A stretch of 64,000 bases of DNA from the NCBI GenBank assembly GCA_963745915.1, contig CAVUZA010000002.1:2046001-2110000 (forward strand), in the 5' to 3' direction. This DNA comes from VRUE01 sp963745915. GTDB lineage: Bacteria > Actinomycetota > Thermoleophilia > Solirubrobacterales > 70-9. Positions within the stretch are counted from its first letter, which is position 1, and each line of letters opens with the position of its first letter. Under the pieces are notes generated by a model. That model searched no databases. It saw nothing but the letters and a program-made list of their open reading frames with translations, and was not told the DNA's origin. A program made the position numbers and the translations under genes. Positions 42,189 to 51,725 of this stretch are shown here, one piece after another.

Positions 42189-43694
42189 GTGTCCGTGACC
42201 GATACGACCATCACCCCTGAGTCCACCGGAACGCCCGTCGAGGGCTCCGGCGGCCTGCTGATGGAAGTAGACGGCAAGGTCGTCCCCAACTACGCGGCGA
42301 CGATGGTCTCCTTCGAGGAGGGCGACGTCGTCAAGGGCAAGGTCGTGCGCATCGACAAGGACGAGGTCCTGGTCGACATCGGCTACAAGGCCGAGGGGGT
42401 CATTCCCTCGCACGAGCTCTCGATCCGCAAGTCGGTCGACCCGGCCGACGAGGTCGAGCTGGGCGAGGAGATCGACGCCCTGGTCCTGACCAAGGAGGAT
42501 ACCGAGGGCCGCCTCGTCCTCTCCAAGAAGCGCGCTCGCTTCGAGCAGGCCTGGCGCAAGATCGAGGCCGCCGCCGAGTCCGGCGAACCGGTCGAAGGCA
42601 ACGTGATCGAGGTGGTCAAGGGCGGCCTGATCCTCGACCTCGGGGTGCGCGGCTTCCTGCCCGCCTCGCTGGTCGACATCCGCCGCGTCCACAACCTCGA
42701 GGAGTTCACCGGCCAGACGCTCGAGTGCAAAGTGATCGAGCTCAACCGCAGCCGCAACAACGTCGTCCTCTCGCGCCGCGCCGTGCTCGAGGAAGAGCGC
42801 AAGGAGGTGCGCGAGCAGATCCTCGGCCGGCTCGAGCCCGGCCAGGTGGTCGAGGGCAAGATCTCCAACATCGTCGACTTCGGCGCCTTCGTCGACCTCG
42901 ACGGGATCGACGGCCTGATCCACATCTCCGAGCTCTCCTGGAGCCACGTCAACCACCCCTCCGAGGTGGTCGCGATCGGCGACGACGTGCGGATCAAGGT
43001 GCTCGACATCGACCGCGACCGCCAGCGCATCTCACTCGGCCTCAAGCAGACGCAGGAGGACCCCTGGCAGCGAGTGATCAGCTCGCACCGCCCCGGCGAC
43101 GTGCTCGAGGGCGAGGTGACCAAGGTCGTCGCCTTCGGCGCCTTCGTCGAGATCCTGCCCGGGGTCGAGGGCCTGGTCCACATCTCCGAGCTCGCCGACC
43201 ACCACGTCGAGAGCCCCAGCGAGGTGGTCGAGCCGGGCACGACCCTGAACGTCAAGATCCTCGAGATCGACGAGGAGCGCCGCCGCCTCTCGCTCAGCAT
43301 CAAGCAGGTGTCCGAGGGCAAGATGGCGATGGGCGACCTCGGCGAACAGATCGACGCGGCAGCGGCCGGCGAAGCCGCTGAGGCTTCCGATCAGGGCTCC
43401 GACGCTGAGCCCGCGGGTCCTGTCACTGCAGGGGACCCACCTCCCCCTGCGGTAGCTGAAGCTTCCTCGGGGGAGGTCCCCCTACAGCGCCACCCGCGGA
43501 CGAAGCGGAGGAGGCTGACGGAGGCGAGGAGGTCCCGGCCGCTGAGGCGGAGCCTGAGGTCGCCGGGGAGGCGCCTGCCGCTGAGGCTGAGGAGGCTCCG
43601 GCCGCTGAGGCTGACGCCCCGGCCGAGGAGGCCTCCGCCACTGAGGACGAGGGCTCCGACGAGTCCTGAGTCGTGCCGCTCACCGTTGGGCTGA
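42189..43694 (+). CDS. rpsA: Ribosomal protein S1, C-terminal frame disturbed by a hairpin
   Basis: mRNA-binding 30S protein. Four S1 domains: about residues 42-110 (GDVVKGKVVRIDKDEVLVDIGYKAEG), 130-195 (VKGGLILDLGVRGFLPASLVD), 212-282 (VVEGKISNIVDFGAFVDLDGIDG) and 298-370 (VLEGEVTKVVAFGAFVEILPGV). After them the frame runs through a hairpin and ends at 43694 with a basic tail. Deleting the 62-base hairpin (43426-43487) yields a long acidic Glu/Ala tail ending in EDEGSDES at 43669, four bases before coaE. The acidic tail is the probable native end. GTG start. Confidence 0.92.
   Translation: MSVTDTTITPESTGTPVEGSGGLLMEVDGKVVPNYAATMVSFEEGDVVKGKVVRIDKDEVLVDIGYKAEGVIPSHELSIRKSVDPADEVELGEEIDALVLTKEDTEGRLVLSKKRARFEQAWRKIEAAAESGEPVEGNVIEVVKGGLILDLGVRGFLPASLVDIRRVHNLEEFTGQTLECKVIELNRSRNNVVLSRRAVLEEERKEVREQILGRLEPGQVVEGKISNIVDFGAFVDLDGIDGLIHISELSWSHVNHPSEVVAIGDDVRIKVLDIDRDRQRISLGLKQTQEDPWQRVISSHRPGDVLEGEVTKVVAFGAFVEILPGVEGLVHISELADHHVESPSEVVEPGTTLNVKILEIDEERRRLSLSIKQVSEGKMAMGDLGEQIDAAAAGEAAEASDQGSDAEPAGPVTAGDPPPPAVAEASSGEVPLQRHPRTKRRRLTEARRSRPLRRSLRSPGRRLPLRLRRLRPLRLTPRPRRPPPLRTRAPTSPESCRSPLG
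43426..43487. repeat. Hairpin element in the rpsA tail
   Basis: Outer arms CTGCAGGGGAC and CCCCCTACAG and inner arms CTCCCCC/GGGGGAG pair with small bulges around a loop of about 20 bases with GGTAGCTGAAGC. Length 62 bases; its removal restores the acidic S1 tail frame. Confidence 0.72.
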
Positions 43695-44251
43695 CGGGCG
43701 GGATTGCGGCTGGGAAGTCTGCGGCTCTCGACGCGTTCGAGCGGCTGGGGGCGGCGACGATCTCCAGCGACGCTGTGGTGCACGAGTTGCTCGATGGCGA
43801 GCCGCTACTCGGCAGGCTGAAGGAGCGCTGGGGGGAGGAGGTCGTGCATGAGGGCCGGATCGACCGCGGCAAGGTCGGGGAGATCGTCTTCGCCGATCCG
43901 GGCGAGCTGAAGTGGCTCGAGTCGCAGATCCACCCGCTGGTCGGCGAGAGGCTCGCCGCCTGGATGCAGGGGCTGCCGGCGGAGACCGAGTTCGCCGTGG
44001 TCGAGGTGCCGCTGCTCTTCGAGGGGGAGATGGCGCCCGTCTTCGACACCACGGTCGCCGTCGTCGCTGCCGACGAGCTGCGCCGCGCCCGGGCCGAGCA
44101 GCGCGGCCACGCCCTGGTCGGCGAGCGCGAGGCGCGCCAGCTGCCGCAGTCCGAGAAGGCCGCCCGCGCCGAGCATGTGGTCGAGAACGACGGCTCGCTG
44201 GCCGATCTGGAGCGGCGCCTGTCCACCCTGCTCGCCAAGCTGGGTGGATGA
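43673..44251 (+). CDS. coaE: Dephospho-CoA kinase
   Basis: Last step of CoA synthesis. 192 residues with the P-loop VGLTGGIAAGKSAALDAFE, ATISSDAVVHELLDG, HPLVGERLAAW and VVEVPLLFEGEM. GTG start just after the rpsA acidic-tail stop at 43669; the rpsA-coaE neighbourhood is typical of actinobacteria. It overlaps the next gene by four bases. Confidence 0.94.
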   Translation: MPLTVGLTGGIAAGKSAALDAFERLGAATISSDAVVHELLDGEPLLGRLKERWGEEVVHEGRIDRGKVGEIVFADPGELKWLESQIHPLVGERLAAWMQGLPAETEFAVVEVPLLFEGEMAPVFDTTVAVVAADELRRARAEQRGHALVGEREARQLPQSEKAARAEHVVENDGSLADLERRLSTLLAKLGG

Positions 44252-44826
44252 AGATACGGAGAAGGCGACGCCTGCTGCTGTGGGCGGCGGCGCTCGCCGC
44301 CGGTATCGTCGCCGGCGTGGCGCTGGGACTGGTGGGGACCTTGGAACGCGGGATTCGGGAGCTGACCCTGCCCCTGCGCCATGAGGACGTGATCCGCCAG
44401 CAGTCGCGCGACAAGGAGGTCGACGCGGCGCTGATCGCGGCGGTGATCTACGCCGAGTCGAAGTTCAGCGACAGCACCTCGGCCGCCGGCGCCCGCGGCC
44501 TGATGCAGATCACCCCGGAAGCGGCGAACGAAATCGAGCGCCTCAGCGGCGGCACCACCTTCGAGCTGGGCGATCTCTCCGACCCCGAAATCAACATCCG
44601 CTACGGCACCTTCCTGCTCGGCGAACTGCTCGAGCGCTACGACGGCGACACGGTGGCGGCGCTCGCCGCCTACAACGCCGGCCCGGCCAACGCCGACCGC
44701 TGGGGCGGCAGCGACCTGAGCCTGGCCGGCATCCGCTTCCCCGAAACGCGCGCCTACGTCGAAGAGGTGCTCGAGAAGCGGCGCGCCTACCGCGAGAAGT
44801 ACGGCCGGGAGCTGGGCTACCGGTGA
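44248..44826 (+). CDS. Membrane-anchored lytic transglycosylase (SLT domain)
   Basis: 192 residues. A short basic start and one membrane segment (LLLWAAALAAGIVAGVALGLVG) are followed by an SLT domain with the catalytic Glu in AVIYAESKFSDSTSAAGARG, then LMQITPEAANEI, NIRYGTFLLGELLERY and ALAAYNAGPANADRWGG. It cleaves peptidoglycan glycan strands outside the membrane. ATG overlapping the coaE stop; it overlaps the MFS gene by four bases. Confidence 0.92.
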   Translation: MKIRRRRRLLLWAAALAAGIVAGVALGLVGTLERGIRELTLPLRHEDVIRQQSRDKEVDAALIAAVIYAESKFSDSTSAAGARGLMQITPEAANEIERLSGGTTFELGDLSDPEINIRYGTFLLGELLERYDGDTVAALAAYNAGPANADRWGGSDLSLAGIRFPETRAYVEEVLEKRRAYREKYGRELGYR

Positions 44827-46196
44827 GCGGCGAGGCCCCGCGTCCCCGCGTCGCCGCCCTGGCGATCGCCGTCGGCCTCGTCCTCGCCGACTCCTCGATC
44901 GTCGTCCTCGCCCTGCCCGAGATCTACCGCGAGCTGGACACCAGCGTCGCCGGCGTCACCTGGGTGCTGGTCTCCTTCAACCTGGTGATGGCGCTGGCCG
45001 CGGTGCCGGCGGCGCACCTGGCGCGGCGCGCCGGCCCGGCCCGGGTCGCCGCCGTCGGCCTCGCCGTCTTCGCCGGCGCCGGCATCGCCTGCGCCGCCTC
45101 GGCCGGGCTCGGCACCCTGATCGCCGCCCGCTGCGTGCAGGCCCTGGGCGGCGCCGCGGCGGTGACCGCGGTGCTCGAGCTGCTGCCGGCGAGCGTCGGC
45201 TCCGAGCGGCGGGCCGCGGCGCTCTGGGCGACCGCGGGGGCGACCGGCGCCGCGCTCGGCCCGGCGCTCGGCGGCCTGCTCACCGAGCTGGTCTCCTGGC
45301 AGGCGATCTTCCTCGTCCAGGTGCCGGTGGCGCTGGCCGCCGCGGTGCCGATCCTCGCCGTCGCTCGCCACGAGGCGGCGACCGGGGTGATCTCGACCGA
45401 GCTGCGCCTCACCGGCCGGCCGCACCTGCTCGCCAACCTCGCCCTGGCGCTGGTCTCGGCGGCGATCGCCGGGGCGCTCTTCCTGCTCGTCCTGCTGCTG
45501 ATCGAGGGCTGGCGCCTGACCCCGGTCGGGGCGGCGATCGTGGTCAGCGTGATGCCGCTCGCGGCGCTGCTCGGCAGCCGCCTCGACGGGCTCGTGCCGA
45601 GCGCCCGGGCGCGGGCGGCGGCCGGGGCGATCCTGGTCTCCGGCGGCCTCGGCGGCCTCGCCCTGCTGCCCAGGGCCGAGGTGGCGCTGACCGTGCCACC
45701 CCAGATCCTGGTCGGCGTCGGCCTCGCCCTGGTGCTCTCGGCCCTGACCGAGACCGCCCTCGGCGGCCGTGCCCCGCAGGCGATCCACGGCGGCTGGACG
45801 ATCTCGGCCCGCCATGCCGGGGTCGTGCTCGGCCTGCTGGCGGTGACGCCGCTGTTCACCGCCGACATCGCCGACCAGCGCCACGACGCGATCGAAGCCG
45901 GCACCGCGGTCGTGCTCGACTCGCGCGTGCGGCCGCTGCTCAAGCTCGAGCTGGCGCAGCGGATCGAGTCGCGGCTGGAGGGCGAGCAAGGCAAGGTGCC
46001 GACGATCGGGCCGGCCTTCGAGCCGCTGCCCGCGGACGAGTCCGACCGCGAGGCGGTGCTCGAGCTGCGCGACGAACTGCAGGAGCAGCTCAACCGCGGC
46101 GCCACCCACGCCTTCAGCCCCTCCTTCGGGCTGGCCGCCCTGATCGGCCTGCTCGCCCTGGTCCCGATCGGCCTGGCGAGGAGAATCGAGCTATGA
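44823..46196 (+). CDS. MFS transporter
   Basis: 457-residue major facilitator protein. N-terminal half with VLADSSIVVLALPEIYREL, AARCVQALGGAAAVTAVLEL and ATGAALGPALGGLLTELVSWQAIF (motif C-like GPALGG), as in DHA2-type drug exporters. A soluble stretch of about 100 residues separates the last helices (IEAGTAVVLDSRVRPLLKLEL onward), which is unusual. Substrate unknown. Translationally coupled to the transglycosylase gene. Confidence 0.85.
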   Translation: MSGEAPRPRVAALAIAVGLVLADSSIVVLALPEIYRELDTSVAGVTWVLVSFNLVMALAAVPAAHLARRAGPARVAAVGLAVFAGAGIACAASAGLGTLIAARCVQALGGAAAVTAVLELLPASVGSERRAAALWATAGATGAALGPALGGLLTELVSWQAIFLVQVPVALAAAVPILAVARHEAATGVISTELRLTGRPHLLANLALALVSAAIAGALFLLVLLLIEGWRLTPVGAAIVVSVMPLAALLGSRLDGLVPSARARAAAGAILVSGGLGGLALLPRAEVALTVPPQILVGVGLALVLSALTETALGGRAPQAIHGGWTISARHAGVVLGLLAVTPLFTADIADQRHDAIEAGTAVVLDSRVRPLLKLELAQRIESRLEGEQGKVPTIGPAFEPLPADESDREAVLELRDELQEQLNRGATHAFSPSFGLAALIGLLALVPIGLARRIEL

Positions 46197-46201
46197 CCCC
46201 G

Positions 46202-46254
46202 CCGCCGACGGGCCTAAATGTTGAACCACGGGCAACTTTTCGGCCCGTCGGCGG
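46202..46254. terminator. Hairpin after the MFS gene
   Basis: Arms CCGCCGACGGGCC (46202-46214) and complement (46242-46254); the loop contains GTTG and CAAC, which can extend the stem. It shares the GACGGGCCTAAA arm word with the hairpin at 62083-62131. Likely terminator or dispersed element. Confidence 0.55.
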
Positions 46255-46263
46255 GGGGTTGGC

Positions 46264-46779
46264 GTGACGCGGGGGGTGGCGCTGGTGGTCGGGGCCGTGG
46301 TCGTGGCGGTGGCGCTGGTTGGCGTCTACCTGGCGGCCGGGGGGGCGAGCTACGCCCCGGTCAAGGCCCAGGACCCCTGCGAAGACCGCGCCTGGCGCGA
46401 CCCGCAGGGGCTGGAACAGATAGCAGAGCAGTTCTCGCTCTCGGCGCTCGACGGCGCTGCCTGCGAGCTCGGCGTCAGCCGCGAGGTTCTGGCCCGGGCG
46501 CTGGCCACGCCTGCCTCGCGCGAGCGCTTCACCCGGCGCTACCGGATCGGCGACCGCGAGCTGGCCCGGGCGATCCGCGCCGGCCTGCTGCGCGCCGTCG
46601 ACGACGCCGAAGACGCCGGCGCCCTCAACCCGCTGCTCGCCGCGCCGCTGCGCGAAACCCTGCAGGACATCCCGCTCGACCAGGCGATCGAACTGGTCAA
46701 CAACGCCCGCTCGCTGCTCGACGACCTGCAGAGCTTCCTCGGGCCGGCCCAGGGCCTGCTCGAAGAATTCCTCCCCTGA
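46264..46779 (+). CDS. Membrane-anchored hypothetical protein
   Basis: 171 residues from a GTG start. One N-terminal membrane helix (VALVVGAVVVAVALVGVYLAAGG) then a helical extracytoplasmic domain with two Cys (QDPCEDRAW, DGAACELGVS), which may pair. Unknown family, but the regular helices and Cys pattern suggest a real conserved protein. It is in the same direction as the coaE-transglycosylase-MFS run. Confidence 0.62.
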   Translation: MTRGVALVVGAVVVAVALVGVYLAAGGASYAPVKAQDPCEDRAWRDPQGLEQIAEQFSLSALDGAACELGVSREVLARALATPASRERFTRRYRIGDRELARAIRAGLLRAVDDAEDAGALNPLLAAPLRETLQDIPLDQAIELVNNARSLLDDLQSFLGPAQGLLEEFLP

Positions 46780-46782
46780 GCC

Positions 46783-47031
46783 CTATTTCTTGAAGCGGAA
46801 GGCGTGTTTCTTCGGGTTCCAGGAGATCCCGTAGCAGAGCTCTTCGGGGGTCGTGTCGAGCGAGCCGCAGAGCTTGATGATCGTGCCCAGCCGCGGCTCG
46901 CGGCCGCCGCGCTCGAGCAGCGAGATCTCGGTCCGGTGCAGGTCGCAGGCGAAGCCGAGCTCCTCCTGGGAGATGCCCTTCTCCTGTCGTGCCTTGCGCA
47001 GGTTCACTGAAAAACGTTCGCGTGGTTTCAT
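46783..47031 (-). CDS. XRE-family helix-turn-helix regulator
   Basis: 82-residue DNA-binding protein: FSVNLRKARQEKGISQEELG, CDLHRTEISLLERGGREP, RLGTIIKLCGSLDTTPEELC, the classic Cro/C1 five-helix fold. ATG start preceded by an AT-rich 80-base region. It is convergent with the preceding gene. The 47031-47112 gap with TTATAA-like sequences probably holds its promoter; targets are unknown. Confidence 0.83.
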   Translation of the reverse strand: MKPRERFSVNLRKARQEKGISQEELGFACDLHRTEISLLERGGREPRLGTIIKLCGSLDTTPEELCYGISWNPKKHAFRFKK

Positions 47032-47111
47032 GCGGTTGATTCTCTGTCTGCTACGACAACAGCGCTACAGCCAAAACATTGACCGACAAAACCATACGTT
47101 TATAACACGGA

Positions 47112-47480
47112 TCAGCCACGGGTCGCGCGCCAGACCCAGATCATCGCCAGCGGCTGCAGCGGCAGCCGCGCCCACAGCGCCCAGCGCGGGACCCGGTCGA
47201 GATCCAGCCCCCGCACCTGCTCGGGGTTGAGCGCCATGTGGACGTTGGCGGGGAAGACGGCGAGCAGCAGGCCCAGCAGCCACCAGCGCCCGAGCCGCCG
47301 CGTGCGCGGCGAGAGCACCGCGGCCCCGCCAGCGATCTCGGCCAGCCCACTGAGCACCACCGCCTCCCGGTGCTTGGGCAGCGAAGGCGGCATCATCGCT
47401 TCGTAGGAGCGCGGAATGACGAAGTGCATCGTCCCGGCGAAGGCAAAGAACCCAGCTAGTCCCTTTTGCGAACGAGTCAT
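47112..47480 (-). CDS. DoxX-like membrane protein
   Basis: 122 residues with four helices: GLAGFFAFAGTMHFVIP, VVLSGLAEIAGGAAVL, WWLLGLLLAVFPANVHMAL and PLQPLAMIWVWRA. The HFVIPRSYEAMMPPSLP and EIAGGAAVL blocks match DoxX-like proteins, which may work in quinone or redox chemistry. ATG start; upstream lies the hairpin before uvrB. Confidence 0.78.
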   Translation of the reverse strand: MTRSQKGLAGFFAFAGTMHFVIPRSYEAMMPPSLPKHREAVVLSGLAEIAGGAAVLSPRTRRLGRWWLLGLLLAVFPANVHMALNPEQVRGLDLDRVPRWALWARLPLQPLAMIWVWRATRG

Positions 47481-47510
47481 CTGGCGCCCAGTCTATGGGG
47501 CCTCCGAGAG

Positions 47511-47584
47511 AGCGGGCGTCGGGCGCGGGGTCCCCGGGAACTCCCGGCGAAGCCGGCCCGGGGACCCCGCGCCCGACGCCCGCT
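47511..47584. repeat. 28-bp-arm palindrome upstream of uvrB
   Basis: Perfect 28-base arms (47511-47538, 47557-47584) with an 18-base core AACTCCCGGCGAAGCCGG. The arm length equals that of family A copies A1 and A2, and the core starts like the family A core on that strand (ACTCC, then GCGA), but it is not identical. It is placed between divergent genes. Confidence 0.85.
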
Positions 47585-47609
47585 GACCCAGGCCCTATCG
47601 TGAGTCCCC

Positions 47610-49607
<1,998 letters not shown>

Positions 49608-49621
49608 GGGCGATCCAGGTC

Positions 49622-51043
49622 GTGACGATCTGCGCGGAGATCGGCGAGTGGGCGGTGTCGCTTCGGCCCGAGGACCTGCCGGCGAGTGTGCGCGAGCGGG
49701 CCGAGCTGCAGGCGCGCTGCATCGCGGCCGCCCGCACCGCCGGTGAGGAGGCTGCGGCGCCCTTTGCCGCGATCGTCTCGGAAGGCCCGGTGGGAGAGAT
49801 CTACCGCTCCGCCGCCGCCTCGATCGCCCACGACTGGGACGACTACCTCTTCATGGGACACACCGGGCACTCGGCGGTGCCGGCTGCCGCGGCCTTCGCC
49901 GGGGGCGACGACGAGCGCGCCCTCGTTGCCCAGGTCGCCGCCAACGAGGTTGCCGGCCGGCTCGGCGCGGCGCTCTTCCTCGGGCCGCACAACGGCCAGT
50001 TCTGGGCCTCGATCCACTGCGCCTCGGCGGCGGTCGCGGCCTCAATCGGGCTCGGCCTCGACGCCGAGCGCGCCGCGCACGCATTGGCGATCGCCCTCTA
50101 CCAGCCGCCCTACGGGATGTGGCCCGGGTTCATGGGGCCGCGGAGCAAGCTGCTGACCGCGGCCGAGCCGGCGGCGGTCGGGGCGCGGGCGGCGCTGCTG
50201 GCCGCCGACGGGGTCACCGGCGCCCTCGACGTGGTCGAGCATCCCCGCGGCGTCCTCTCGGCCCTCTCCTTCGCACCGCGGCCGGCGATGCTCGCCGCCC
50301 TGGGTCGCGTCTGGCTGACCGACACCCTCGCCTACAAGCGCCTGCCCGGTTGCGCCTACCTGCAGTCGGTCGGCGAGGCGGCGCTCGCCGCCGGGGTCAG
50401 AGCGGACGATGTCGCCGGCGCCGAGATCGAGGCCGGCTGGCTCACCTGCGAGATGGAGGAGCTCGGCCGTGGCCCCGACCTGACCCCGGTGCGGGTTAAC
50501 TTCTCCGCCGCCCTGAGCGCGGCGGTCGCCCTGGTCGCCGGCCGCCTGACCCCGGCCGAGCTGAGCCCGGCCTGGCTCGCCGAGCACGGGGACGCCGTCC
50601 GCGACCTGGCCCGGCGCATATCCCTGCGCCACGACCCGGCCCTCACCGCCGCCACCCTGCGCGGCAGCCTCGAGGCCGGAGCCTCGCCGGACCTCGGGAT
50701 CGGCGACCTGTTGCGCATCCGGCGCCGGCTCGGCGACGCCAACATGGGCGATGCCAACCCGGCCCCGGCGGTCATCCGCGCGATCCGCGCCGACCGCGGC
50801 CTGCGCCGCCACCTCGGCCGCTCGCTGCGCAAGCGCCTGCGGGGCGCCGGAGGGGACGCCGGCATCGACGATCTCGACACCGCCGCGCTGCGCATGACCT
50901 TCCCCAGTCGCATCCGCTTCCGCCTGCGCGACGGCTCGACCCGGGTGGTCGAGGGCGCCGAGCCCGGCTCCTGCGGCGCATCCCTCGCCGAGCAGCGCAC
51001 CGTGGTCGAGGAGCGGCTCGCGGTCGCACCTGTTCCCGCATAG
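49622..51043 (+). CDS. MmgE/PrpD family protein
   Basis: 473 residues of the 2-methylcitrate dehydratase/MmgE fold. Recognisable parts are FMGHTGHSAVPAAAAFAGG, ANEVAGRLGAALFLGPHNGQFW, ALYQPPYGMWPGFMG, LTDTLAYKRLPGCAYLQSVG and a C-terminal lid. No other methylcitrate-cycle gene is nearby, so the substrate is open. GTG start 15 bases after uvrB. Its stop lies in the loop of a family D palindrome. Confidence 0.82.
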   Translation: MTICAEIGEWAVSLRPEDLPASVRERAELQARCIAAARTAGEEAAAPFAAIVSEGPVGEIYRSAAASIAHDWDDYLFMGHTGHSAVPAAAAFAGGDDERALVAQVAANEVAGRLGAALFLGPHNGQFWASIHCASAAVAASIGLGLDAERAAHALAIALYQPPYGMWPGFMGPRSKLLTAAEPAAVGARAALLAADGVTGALDVVEHPRGVLSALSFAPRPAMLAALGRVWLTDTLAYKRLPGCAYLQSVGEAALAAGVRADDVAGAEIEAGWLTCEMEELGRGPDLTPVRVNFSAALSAAVALVAGRLTPAELSPAWLAEHGDAVRDLARRISLRHDPALTAATLRGSLEAGASPDLGIGDLLRIRRRLGDANMGDANPAPAVIRAIRADRGLRRHLGRSLRKRLRGAGGDAGIDDLDTAALRMTFPSRIRFRLRDGSTRVVEGAEPGSCGASLAEQRTVVEERLAVAPVPA

Positions 51044-51061
51044 CGGGAAGAACTACGACCG
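51021..51061. repeat. Family D palindrome, copy 3
   Basis: Arms 51021-51039 and 51043-51061 pair at about 15 of 19 positions with centre CCCGCATAGCGGG. It is related to the copies at 8570 and 8642. The TAG in its loop is the stop codon of the MmgE/PrpD gene. It may also terminate between convergent genes. Confidence 0.62.
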
Positions 51062-51074
51062 CACGGCGCCCGCG

Positions 51075-51725
51075 TCAGCCCGGCTGGTCGAGGAAGCGCA
51101 GCACCGCCAGCACGCGGCGATGGTCCTCGCCGCCGGCGGCGAGGTCGAGCTTGGCGAAGATGTTGGTGACGTGCTTCTCGACGGCGCGGTCGGTGACCAC
51201 CAGCTCGGCGGCGATCGCCGCGTTGGTGCGCCCCTCCGCCATCAGGCCGAGCACCTCGCGCTCGCGCGGGGTGAGCTCGGCCAGCGGGTCCCGGCGCCGC
51301 TCGCGGCCCAGCATCTGCGAGACGACCTCGGGGTCGAGGGCCGAGCCGCCGCCGCCGACCCGGCGCACCGCGTCGGCGAAGGCGTCGAGGTCGGTGACCC
51401 GGTCCTTGAGCAGGTAGCCGAGGCCCTCGGCGCTCTCGGCGAGCAGCTCGCGCGCGTAGGCGACCTCGATGTGCTGGGAGAGGACGAGCACCGAGACCTC
51501 GGGCAGCTCGGCGCGGATCTCGCGGGCGGCGCGCAGGCCCTCGTCGGTGTGGGTCGGCGGCATGCGCACGTCGACGATGGCGATGTCGGGCTTGTGGGCG
51601 CGCACCTTGCGCAGCAGCTCCTCGCCGTCGCCGGCCTGGCCGACCACCTCGAGCCCGGCCTCCTCGAGCAGCCGGACGACCCCCTCGCGCAGCAGCACCG
51701 AGTCGTCGGCGACGACTACGCGCAC
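51075..51725 (-). CDS. LuxR/NarL-type response regulator
   Basis: 216 residues. Receiver domain with acidic pocket RVVVADDSVLLREG, phosphorylation Asp in IAIVDVRMPP and Lys in LLKDRVTDLDAF; output HTH with LTPREREVLGLMAEGRTNAAIAAELVVTDRAVEKH. It overlaps the kinase gene by ten bases, so they are partners. GTG/ATG-rich start chosen at MRVVVADDS. Confidence 0.93.
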   Translation of the reverse strand: MRVVVADDSVLLREGVVRLLEEAGLEVVGQAGDGEELLRKVRAHKPDIAIVDVRMPPTHTDEGLRAAREIRAELPEVSVLVLSQHIEVAYARELLAESAEGLGYLLKDRVTDLDAFADAVRRVGGGGSALDPEVVSQMLGRERRRDPLAELTPREREVLGLMAEGRTNAAIAAELVVTDRAVEKHVTNIFAKLDLAAGGEDHRRVLAVLRFLDQPG

